A stretch of DNA of 5,198 nucleotides from Chloroflexota bacterium (lineage in GTDB: Bacteria > Chloroflexota > Dormibacteria > Dormibacterales > Dormibacteraceae): the NCBI GenBank assembly GCA_005880345.1, contig VBGE01000227.1:1-5198 (forward strand), written 5' to 3'. Positions 1-5,198 of the stretch are shown piece by piece; the stretch's first letter is position 1; the number at the start of each line of letters is the position of its first letter. The notes beneath the pieces were generated by a model, which was not told the origin of the DNA, searched no databases, and saw only the letters and a program-made list of their open reading frames with translations. The translations under genes were made by a program, and so were the position numbers.

Positions 1-617
1 TCAAGGCTTCGATGCGGCGCATGAAGATCGCCGAGATTCCGGTGACGTTGAGCCCGGACGGGCGATCTCGCCCGCCTCACCTGCGCACGTGGCGCGACGG
101 CTGGCGGCACCTTCGGTTCATGCTGCTGTTCAGCCCGCGCTGGCTGTTCCTCTACCCCGGCCTCTCCCTTTTCACCGTGGGCCTCCTTGTGGGCGCGGTG
201 CTGGAGACAGGACGGAAATACATCGGACCAGTCTCGTTCGACATCCACACGCTGCTGCTCGCCGGCTTCGCATGCCTCATCGGTTACCAGCTGGTCGTAT
301 TCGCGGTCTTCACCAAGGTGTTCGCCATGCAGCAGGGGTTTCATCCCCCCAACCCGGCCTACACCGCCTGGTTCCGCAACATCAAGCTCGAGACCGGCCT
401 GGTGGCCGGCGGGCTCACGCTCCTCGCCGGAATGATCGGCACCGTGGTCGCGGTGCTGAGCTGGGGCGCGGCCGGCTTCGGCGCCCTCGACCCGTCGGTC
501 ACGATGCGGGAGGTGATCCCCGCCGCCGTCCTGCTGACGCTCGGCGTTCAGACTGTCTTCGCCAGCTTCTTCCTGAGCATTCTCGGCATCGACAACGAAG
601 CTGACCAAGTCGCGTAA
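1..617 (+). CDS. GT2 family glycosyltransferase, C-terminal membrane region (5' partial)
   Basis: The frame is open to the left edge (codons from base 3 read Lys-Ala-Ser before the Met at 12), so the gene starts outside the window and the Met at 12 is internal. Just after the edge comes the juxtamembrane stretch KIAEIPVTLSPDGRSRPPHL, then RTWRDGWRHLRF and SPRWLFLYPG. This pattern is typical of the end of the catalytic domain of GT2 polyprenyl-phosphate-sugar synthases (DPM1/GtrB-like). Four hydrophobic segments follow, at about residues 34-62, 78-103, 127-151 and 168-195 counted from the Met at 12, matching the C-terminal membrane anchor of such enzymes. The nucleotide-sugar-binding DxD region is off-window, so the sugar cannot be inferred. 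Known members move a hexose from a nucleotide sugar onto a polyprenyl phosphate at the cytoplasmic face. It ends in TAA at 615-617, and the next membrane glycosyltransferase follows at once, suggesting an operon. The family is fairly sure; the exact reaction is inferred. Confidence 0.82.
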   Translation, partial: KASMRRMKIAEIPVTLSPDGRSRPPHLRTWRDGWRHLRFMLLFSPRWLFLYPGLSLFTVGLLVGAVLETGRKYIGPVSFDIHTLLLAGFACLIGYQLVVFAVFTKVFAMQQGFHPPNPAYTAWFRNIKLETGLVAGGLTLLAGMIGTVVAVLSWGAAGFGALDPSVTMREVIPAAVLLTLGVQTVFASFFLSILGIDNEADQVA

Positions 618-657
618 GTCGTCGGTCGCGCTCGCCTTCGCCCTCGCCACGATTGCT

Positions 658-2409
658 GTGGCGCCGATCGCTTACATGTCGATGTTCACGGGCTTTCGCG
701 CCTACGACGACGAGGGTTACTACCTGGCCAGCCTGGCTGATTACCTCTCAGGACACCCGCTCCTGACTCAATACGCGCCGGTGTACGGACCCTTCTTCTA
801 TGAGGTGATGGGCGGCTTGTTCAAGCTGCTCGGACTCACGCCCGACAACGACACTGCGCGCGCTGTGACGGCGGGGATCTGGGTGATCGACAGCCTGGCG
901 GGCGGCCTCGTCGCCTTCAGGCTGTCACGAAACCTGTGGTTGGGCCTGGGGGCGCAGGTGTTGACGTTCAGCGTGCTTGCCGCCCTTGGCAACGAGCCGT
1001 TGAGCACATATGGCATGACCACGATGTTGCTGCTGGGTCTCGTGGCGGCCGCGACCTTCGGTGCGTCCCGGCCACGGGCGACCGGAGCTTTGATCGGCGC
1101 CATCGTGGGTGCGCTCTGCCTCATCAAGATCAACGTCGGCGGCCTTGCCGCAATCGCCGTCGCGTTCGCCTGGGTGGCCGGCTTGACCCCGCGCTGGAGA
1201 CGGTTGCTCCAACCGTCGATGGCGGCCGTGATCACGGCTGTGCCGATTGTCCTGATGTCCGCGCTTCTGAACGCCGGGTGGGTCGTCGAATTTGCAATCG
1301 TGGTGGCGCTTTCCGCGGCGGCGGTTGGCGCGGCAAGCCTGGCGGCCTTGCCGTCACCATTCCCCTGGCCGTCCGGTCCGTGGATCGCCGTCGGCGGTGG
1401 GGTCCTGGCTGTTGCGTGCCTGGCGATCGCTTTCGCCAGCGGCACCCGGCCCGGCGATGCATGGCAGGAGCTGGTAGTCGTTCCGCTCCAATTCCCAAGG
1501 CTGTTCACGGTTCCGATCCGGCTCAACGCAGGCTACGACGTGGTGGCGGCCATCTCGTTCGCCGCTGCGCTTCTCGCCTCTGTCCGTCGCTCGACGGCCG
1601 GCGTATCACCGGCATTGGCCGGCCTCCTGCGCATAGGCGCGGGCTTTTTTACGTGGGCATCGATGCTATTCATGCCGGACTCGACCTACCTCCTTGCGCT
1701 GCCTCTTGCGTGGCTGGCCACCCAGGCGCCGGACGGCCCAGATCGCGACCCTGTCGGTGCCTTCGCCCGCCGGTTGGTACCGGCCCTCGCCGTGCTCGAG
1801 AGCCTCCAGGCGTATCCGATCGCCGGTTCGCAGCTGTCCATTGCGGCGCTGGGCCTGGTGTCCGTTGGCGCGATCACATTTGGCGATGGAATCCGTCAGC
1901 TCCGCGCCGCGGGGGTCAGAGCTGCGCGCTACGCCCCGCCCGCGGCAATGGGCCTCAACCTCGCCGTGCTCTCGCTCTTCGCGCTGACCGCAGTAGCAGG
2001 ATTCGCCACGGGCACAGCGCTCGGCCTACCGGGCGCCGAATCGGTCAGGCTTCCCGTGCAGCGCGCGATGGATCTTCGTCAACTGGTGGCCACTGTGGAC
2101 CGCAGCTGCTCTAGCTTCGTTACGTTCCCCGGCATGGACAGCTTTTACATCTGGACCGGACAGGATCCGCCGACTCCCGCACGTGCCGGGGGGTGGTGGT
2201 TGCTCCTGGACCGCGATCAGGAGCAGGCGCTCGTGGATCAGCTCACGCCCAAGCAGCGCCTCTGCGTCATCAAGAATCAGCGCGGAGTGGACATGTGGGC
2301 GCAGGGGGCAGGAGTGCCAAGCAACCCACTGGTCGATTTCATCGATCGAGAGTTCGTCCACGACAGCTCATACGGCGACTACGAGCTGCTGGTCAGGTCC
2401 GGGGCCTGA
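658..2409 (+). CDS. Polytopic GT-C-fold membrane glycosyltransferase (GT39/PMT-like)
   Basis: A 583-residue, very hydrophobic protein with roughly a dozen membrane segments between residues 1 and about 460. Right after the first segment is the acidic loop FRAYDDEGYY (Asp17, Asp18, Glu19), followed by QYAPVYGPFFY (38-48). Acidic residues in the first extracytoplasmic loop are the hallmark of GT-C transferases that use polyprenyl-phosphate sugars. The last ~115 residues are not membrane-spanning: they contain two Cys (484, 536), FPGMDSFYIWTG with PP just after, and a closing YGDYELLVR. I recognise this tail from uncharacterised GT-C proteins. The start is uncertain. GTG at 658 is the first usual start after the in-frame stop at 574-576, but it cuts into the first hydrophobic helix. 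The frame is open upstream, and a CTG at 601 would give MTKSRKSSVALAFALATIAV, a better N-terminus overlapping the previous gene by 17 bases. Neither has a clear Shine-Dalgarno site. It is probably co-transcribed with the GT2 gene. Donor and acceptor are unknown. Confidence 0.8.
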   Translation: MAPIAYMSMFTGFRAYDDEGYYLASLADYLSGHPLLTQYAPVYGPFFYEVMGGLFKLLGLTPDNDTARAVTAGIWVIDSLAGGLVAFRLSRNLWLGLGAQVLTFSVLAALGNEPLSTYGMTTMLLLGLVAAATFGASRPRATGALIGAIVGALCLIKINVGGLAAIAVAFAWVAGLTPRWRRLLQPSMAAVITAVPIVLMSALLNAGWVVEFAIVVALSAAAVGAASLAALPSPFPWPSGPWIAVGGGVLAVACLAIAFASGTRPGDAWQELVVVPLQFPRLFTVPIRLNAGYDVVAAISFAAALLASVRRSTAGVSPALAGLLRIGAGFFTWASMLFMPDSTYLLALPLAWLATQAPDGPDRDPVGAFARRLVPALAVLESLQAYPIAGSQLSIAALGLVSVGAITFGDGIRQLRAAGVRAARYAPPAAMGLNLAVLSLFALTAVAGFATGTALGLPGAESVRLPVQRAMDLRQLVATVDRSCSSFVTFPGMDSFYIWTGQDPPTPARAGGWWLLLDRDQEQALVDQLTPKQRLCVIKNQRGVDMWAQGAGVPSNPLVDFIDREFVHDSSYGDYELLVRSGA

Positions 2410-3602
2410 CCGCCGGGAACCTTGACCATTCGGGGTTGGGCCGCGACCACGGTGCGGTGGCTGAAAGCGCCGGCGGCGAGGATCCCGAGCCATGCCGCGT
2501 CCCATACGAGCTGCGGCGCGTGGGTGGCCACGTCCCACACCGGCTGAGTGGTTTGCGGGCCGTAGGTGAGGACCTGCATGGTGCCGATGCCGAGGAGCAG
2601 GAAAAGGCGCTGCCAGAGCGGCGGCGAGGAGCGGAGGAAGAGCCATGCGGCCAGCACAAGGATGCTGTAGTCGAGCTCGTGGAAGTGGAACGCCAGCGCC
2701 GTGGTGCCGACGATGCCGGCCGCCAGGACGATTTCGGTCTCGGTCCGCCGCCACCAGGCCACCGCCAGCGCGGCTGCGCCCTGGAGCGCCCATAGCCCGT
2801 AGGTCAGGGCGCTGAAGCCGAAGAAGTGGGCGAGCGTGTACTCGACGTGCGTCGACTCGGCCTGCCCGCGCTGCAGAGCTTGCCACCAGCTGCTGAGTCC
2901 GGCGCCCTGCAGGTTGACAACAGTCGCGACGCCCAGCACGGCACAGACGACCACCCACGCGGCGAGCGGACGGTAGCGCCCACTGACCAGCAGCACGAGA
3001 GGCAGCAGCACGATGTCCTGCGGCTTCAGAAAGGTCGCCAGCGCAAGCATGGCTCCGGCGGCATATGGCCTGTCGTGCGCCATGAACCACCAGGTGGCGG
3101 CCAGCAGCGCGAGCAGGAGCATGTTCGGCTGGCCGAAGTAGAAGACGAGCAGGACCGGCCACAGAGCCACGGCCAGCAGCAGCAGGCCAAGCCTGGCGAT
3201 GCCGCGATACGGCGCTGCGATGCGCCAGGTGAGCACAAGCGCCGCGAGCGACAGCAATGTCCAGATGACATAGGCGACCGGCTCGGAGAACACGGTCAGC
3301 GGTGCAAACAGCCACGCCAGGAGAGGCGGATTGACGTAGGTCAGGACGGGATCGATGACGCGGTCCCCGGTCGGAAATACCGCGGACAGCGACCGCAGCA
3401 CCGATTCGTCGTAGATCGTCGACCAGCCGTATCGAAGACCCGCCTCGGCCGCGACATACGTCATGCGCACGTCCTCGTGCACCGGGCGGCGGGTGAAGAG
3501 GAAGACCCACAAAGCCACGGAATATGCAGCCCCCCAGCCGCAGGCGAGCACGGCTGAGGCCAGCCACAGCGGTGGCCGCCGCGGGGCGGGCGAAGTCTTC
3601 AT
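2379..3602 (-). CDS. GT87-family (DUF2029) polyprenyl-phosphate-dependent membrane glycosyltransferase
   Basis: A 407-residue multi-pass membrane protein starting at ATG 3602-3600 and ending in TAG at 2381-2379. Features in order: a short basic N-terminus (MKTSPAPRRP), a first membrane helix (about 12-36), and an extracytoplasmic loop with HEDVRMTYVAAEAGLRYG, in which Asp44 is the candidate catalytic residue. Then come TYVNPPLLAWLFAPL (88-102), YFGQPNMLLLALL (155-167), ALATFLKPQ (187-195) and HFHELDYSILVLA (306-318). The D...Y..A...G...Y, NPP, GQ.N and FLKPQ blocks match the GT87 family, whose known member PimE transfers mannose from polyprenyl-phosphate-mannose, using an Asp in the first periplasmic loop. 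The length is normal for the family. The last ~20 residues (from about RMVKVPGGQ) look unconserved and overlap the convergent gene. It lies 40 bases downstream of the E2 gene on the same strand, so it may be read from that operon. Only a weak purine stretch precedes the start. Acceptor and sugar are unknown. Confidence 0.85.
   Translation of the reverse strand: MKTSPAPRRPPLWLASAVLACGWGAAYSVALWVFLFTRRPVHEDVRMTYVAAEAGLRYGWSTIYDESVLRSLSAVFPTGDRVIDPVLTYVNPPLLAWLFAPLTVFSEPVAYVIWTLLSLAALVLTWRIAAPYRGIARLGLLLLAVALWPVLLVFYFGQPNMLLLALLAATWWFMAHDRPYAAGAMLALATFLKPQDIVLLPLVLLVSGRYRPLAAWVVVCAVLGVATVVNLQGAGLSSWWQALQRGQAESTHVEYTLAHFFGFSALTYGLWALQGAAALAVAWWRRTETEIVLAAGIVGTTALAFHFHELDYSILVLAAWLFLRSSPPLWQRLFLLLGIGTMQVLTYGPQTTQPVWDVATHAPQLVWDAAWLGILAAGAFSHRTVVAAQPRMVKVPGGQAPDLTSSS
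2390..2412. terminator. Inverted repeat across the convergent gene ends, possible bidirectional terminator
   Basis: GGTCAGG at 2391-2397 pairs perfectly with CCTGACC at 2405-2411. In RNA the stem can be extended inward by a U-G and a C-G pair and outward by one wobble. The right arm contains the TGA stop (2407-2409) of the plus-strand glycosyltransferase, and the structure lies between the last codons of the two convergent genes. There is no T-run on either side, so it is not a classical intrinsic terminator. It may still pause polymerase or protect 3' ends. It could also be chance in GC-rich DNA. Confidence 0.3.
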
Positions 3603-3642
3603 CGGGGCGAATTCTCGGCCACCGGTCGCCGAGTTCGACCGG

Positions 3643-4941
3643 TTAGTAGACGGGCGTCTCCACCGTCACGGCCTCGAGCCACTTGCGGCACGAGGTCAGG
3701 AAGCGGGCCGCCTGGAGCCCGTCCAGGACGCGGTGGTCGAACGAGAAGCAGAGATACATCATCGGCTTGATCCCGATCATCCCCTGCACCGCGACGGGTC
3801 GCTCGACTATCGCCTCCATGGTCAGGATGCCGGACTGGCCCGGGTTGATGACCGAGTAGCTGAAGAGCGTGCCGAAGGTGCCGGAGTTGTTGACGGTGAA
3901 AGTCGCGCCGGCCAGCTCATCGGCCTTGAGCTGCTTGCCGCGAGCGCGCGTCGCCAGGTCGTTGACGGCGCGGGCCAGGCCGGCCAGGGAGAGGCTGTCG
4001 GCCTTGCGCACAACGGGCACGAGCAGCGTGTCCTCCAGGCCGACCGAGACGCCCAGGTTGATATCGCGGTGGACGAGCAGCTCGGTTTCGTTGAAGGTCG
4101 AGTTGACCTCTGGGTGCTCGCGCAGGCCGGTTACCGCCGCCGCCAACACATAGGGCAGGTAGGTAAGCGAGAAGCCTTCCTGCTTCTGGAACTGTCCCTT
4201 GTTCGCGTTGCGGTTCGCCACCACGCCCGACATGTCGACCTCCTGCGTCTGCCAGGCGTGCGGGATCGTCTGCTTGGCGCGGGTCATGTTCTCGGCGATG
4301 AGGCGGCGCACGCGCGTCAGCTGTACGACCTGGTCGCCTTCGGCGGGCTTGGCCGCGGTGGCCGGGCCAGGCGACGGCGCTGAGGGCGCAGGCTTGCTTT
4401 GGGCCGCGAAGTCCTGCACGTCCTTCTTCGTGACGCGGCCGCCGAGGCCGGTCCCGGTGACCTTGGAGAGGTCGACCTTGAGGTCGGAGGCGGCCATCTG
4501 GACGCCGGGGGAGTAGCGGTGGATCTCTCCTCGCCCCTCTCCCTTGCCCTCTCCCCTGGGGGGAGAGGGGCGTGGAGGCTCTCCCTCGGGAGAGGGGTGC
4601 GGAGGTTCCCCCTGGGACGGAGCCGCGGCAGGCGTCGGGGCCTCGGTCTTGGGGGCGGGGGCAGGCGCTTCGGGGGTGGCCGTGACCGCCCCGTCCCCGG
4701 TCTCCACGACCGCGATCTCCGCCCCCGCCTGCACCGTCTCGCCTTCCTTGGCGAGGATCTCGCGCAGGACGCCCGACACCGGCGCCGGGACCTCGGCGTT
4801 GACCTTGTCCGTGTCCACCTCGAGCATCGGTTCGAACTCGACCACCTTGTCGCCCGGCTTGACCAGCCACTTCGAGATGGTCCCTTCGTGGACCGACTCG
4901 CCGAGCTGCGGCATCACGACTCGCGTCGTCTTGCCAGCCAT
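3643..4941 (-). CDS. Dihydrolipoamide acyltransferase, E2 of a 2-oxo acid dehydrogenase complex
   Basis: A 432-residue protein that moves an acyl group from E1-bound intermediate via lipoyl-lysine to CoA in the cytoplasm. Domains: a lipoyl domain (about 5-80) with EVDTDKVNAEVPAP, in which Lys46 is the lipoylated residue; a Pro/Ala-rich linker with an unusual repeat-encoded insert (about 111-137); an E1/E3 subunit-binding domain (about 143-178, ending in VTGTGLGGRVTKKDV); a second Ala/Pro linker (about 179-203); and a CoA acyltransferase core (204-432) with TFTVNNSGTFG and the catalytic FDHRVLDG motif (His403, Asp407). All catalytic landmarks are intact and the length is normal for a single-lipoyl E2. 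The VNNSGTFG...SVINPGQSGIL and MIGIKPMMYLCFSFDHRVLDGL blocks resemble BkdB-type E2 proteins, suggesting a branched-chain 2-oxo acid substrate. Pyruvate or another 2-oxo acid remains possible, so no symbol is given. ATG 4941-4939 sits one base after the E1 beta stop, indicating translational coupling. TAA is at 3645-3643. Confidence 0.95.
   Translation of the reverse strand: MAGKTTRVVMPQLGESVHEGTISKWLVKPGDKVVEFEPMLEVDTDKVNAEVPAPVSGVLREILAKEGETVQAGAEIAVVETGDGAVTATPEAPAPAPKTEAPTPAAAPSQGEPPHPSPEGEPPRPSPPRGEGKGEGRGEIHRYSPGVQMAASDLKVDLSKVTGTGLGGRVTKKDVQDFAAQSKPAPSAPSPGPATAAKPAEGDQVVQLTRVRRLIAENMTRAKQTIPHAWQTQEVDMSGVVANRNANKGQFQKQEGFSLTYLPYVLAAAVTGLREHPEVNSTFNETELLVHRDINLGVSVGLEDTLLVPVVRKADSLSLAGLARAVNDLATRARGKQLKADELAGATFTVNNSGTFGTLFSYSVINPGQSGILTMEAIVERPVAVQGMIGIKPMMYLCFSFDHRVLDGLQAARFLTSCRKWLEAVTVETPVY
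4532..4594. repeat. Two palindromic REP-like repeats inside the E2 coding sequence
   Basis: Two inverted repeats sit side by side. The first has perfect 12-base arms, CGCCCCTCTCCC at 4532-4543 and GGGAGAGGGGCG at 4561-4572. Nested in it is an alternative perfect 10-base pairing, CCCTCTCCCC at 4547-4556 with GGGGAGAGGG at 4560-4569, leaving a three-base loop. The second pairs CTCTCCC (4579-4585) with GGGAGAG (4588-4594) around a two-base loop. Palindromes of the CCCTCTCCC...GGGAGAGGG type are familiar as dispersed, mostly intergenic repeats in GC-rich bacterial genomes. Here they lie in coding DNA and keep the E2 frame, encoding about residues 116-137 of the linker. That it is a mobile or dispersed element is inferred from resemblance; one window cannot show copy number. 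Confidence 0.6.
4558..4611 (-). repeat. Imperfect 27-base tandem repeat encoding GEPPxPSPx twice
   Basis: On the minus strand 4611-4585 and 4584-4558 are adjacent 27-base units that agree at 20 positions by eye. Each contains CCTCC and CCCCTCTCCC. They encode GEPPHPSPE (E2 residues 111-119) and GEPPRPSPP (120-128). A unit of exactly nine codons keeps the frame. The repeat overlaps the palindromes and is probably part of the same element or a duplication within it. It lengthens the flexible linker between the lipoyl and subunit-binding domains. Confidence 0.55.
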
Positions 4942-4945
4942 TTCA
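4939..4945 (-). promoter_or_regulatory. E1 beta stop / E2 start junction (TGA-A-ATG), likely translational coupling
   Basis: On the minus strand the E1 beta stop TGA, a single A and the E2 start ATG lie in direct succession. The nearest purine-rich stretch (GAAGGA) ends about 17 bases before the ATG, too far for an ordinary ribosome-binding site. This layout suggests that ribosomes finishing E1 beta re-initiate on E2, which would keep subunit amounts in proportion. The junction is seen directly; the coupling is inferred. Confidence 0.5.
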
Positions 4946-5198
4946 GTAAGCCGCGAGGTCCTTCAGGACCTTGGTGATCTTGTCGGGCGTGGGCATGAAG
5001 TACTCCTCCATCGGCGCCGCGTAGGGCATCGAAGGGACGTCGAGACCGCCGAATCGCTTGACCGGCGCGTCGAGCCAGCGCCACGCCTCGTCGGCGATGA
5101 GAGCCGCGACCTCGGAGCCGACCGACACGCTGAAGTTGTCCTCGTACAGGACCAGGCATTTGCCCGTCTTGCGCGCCGAGGCGATGATCGCCTCCTTG
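4943..5198 (-). CDS. 2-oxo acid dehydrogenase E1 component, beta-subunit C-terminus (5' partial)
   Basis: Only the last 84 residues are present; the frame runs open off the right edge and ends in TGA at 4945-4943. The visible protein begins KEAIIASARKTGKCLVLYED and continues through VGSEVAALIADEAWRWLDAPVKR, then FGGLDVPSMPYAAPMEEYFMPTPDKI. This is the C-terminal transketolase-like domain of E1 beta: the VLYEDN strand, the GSEVAA helix, the DAPVKR strand, the P.PYA turn and the closing P.P.KI helix that contacts E1 alpha. The enzyme is the thiamine-diphosphate-dependent decarboxylase that loads acyl groups on the E2 lipoyl arm. Whether the full gene is a separate beta subunit or an alpha-beta fusion cannot be seen here. 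It lies immediately upstream of the E2 gene with one base between them, as expected for subunits of one complex. The Met/Val codons inside this fragment are internal, not starts. Confidence 0.9.
   Translation of the reverse strand, partial: KEAIIASARKTGKCLVLYEDNFSVSVGSEVAALIADEAWRWLDAPVKRFGGLDVPSMPYAAPMEEYFMPTPDKITKVLKDLAAY

Noticed and set aside
1645..1652. Run of six T in the GT-C gene as a possible slippery site
   Set aside because: The frame is intact with the same membrane-protein character on both sides, and the run simply encodes Phe-Phe. No overlapping continuation suggests programmed shifting.
936..2114. 392-codon open frame in another plus-strand phase within the GT-C gene
   Set aside because: Its translation is Arg/Gly/Pro-rich without domain motifs, as expected for an off-frame reading of GC-rich DNA, while the overlapping frame encodes a clear membrane glycosyltransferase.
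2193..2795. 200-codon plus-strand frame bridging the convergent gene ends
   Set aside because: It runs off-frame through the end of the GT-C gene and then antisense through GT87. Composition is low-complexity charged, with no recognisable domain or start signal.
2368..3567. 399-codon minus-strand open frame nearly as long as the GT87 gene
   Set aside because: It is an offset reading of the same strand. The 2379-3602 frame carries the GT87 motifs and periodic membrane helices, whereas this one is Arg/Ala-rich with no family pattern.
3463..4383. 306-codon plus-strand frame antisense to GT87 and E2
   Set aside because: It is rich in Arg, Gly, Asp and Val, as complements of GC-rich genes usually are, and spans two real genes and the gap between them. 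It is a shadow.
4532..4611. Palindrome cluster as a transcription terminator or CRISPR-like array
   Set aside because: It lies in the middle of the E2 gene with no T-run, and there are no regularly spaced identical repeats with unique spacers. A repeat-derived linker explains it better.
4399..4977. 192-codon plus-strand frame over the palindromic repeats, including SLALSPGGRG
   Set aside because: The LSPGGRG-type peptide is a common artefact of translating this palindrome class. The opposite strand encodes a complete E2 with catalytic motifs.

Overview
The window is GC-rich, densely coded bacterial DNA with no gene-free stretch over 300 bases. It looks like a chromosomal fragment of a high-GC, probably environmental bacterium. 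Short palindromic CCCTCTCCC/GGGAGAGGG-type repeats and a branched-chain-type 2-oxo acid dehydrogenase fit many soil lineages (Chloroflexota/Dormibacterota-like, Actinobacteriota, Rokubacteria-like). The sequence alone does not fix the phylum. I see no tRNA, rRNA, CRISPR array, transposase, phage gene or toxin/defence gene.

Left part, plus strand (1-2409): two envelope glycosylation genes in a row. The first is the C-terminal membrane part of a GT2 polyprenyl-phosphate-sugar-synthase-like protein, whose catalytic domain lies off the left edge. The second is a large polytopic GT-C-fold membrane glycosyltransferase with an acidic first-loop motif and a C-terminal extramembrane domain. In known systems GT2 enzymes of this type load a sugar onto a polyprenyl phosphate, and a GT-C enzyme then transfers it to an acceptor outside the membrane. 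The pair may work this way, but donor and acceptor are unknown.

Right part, minus strand (5198 down to 2379): the 3' end of a 2-oxo acid dehydrogenase E1 beta gene, then a complete E2 dihydrolipoamide acyltransferase gene (one base between stop and start), then, 40 bases further on, a GT87-family membrane mannosyltransferase-like gene. The E1/E2 genes are central carbon or branched-chain amino acid catabolism. The GT87 gene probably belongs functionally with the glycosyltransferases, although it sits on the dehydrogenase strand.

The two groups converge and overlap tail to tail by 31 bases (2379-2409), with an inverted repeat across the plus-strand stop codon. The most unusual feature is a cluster of palindromic, REP-like repeats inside the coding sequence of the E2 interdomain linker (about 4532-4611). 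It is translated in frame as a Pro/Gly/Glu-rich insert just before the subunit-binding domain. I found no convincing novel multi-gene system. The findings are local curiosities in otherwise recognisable genes.
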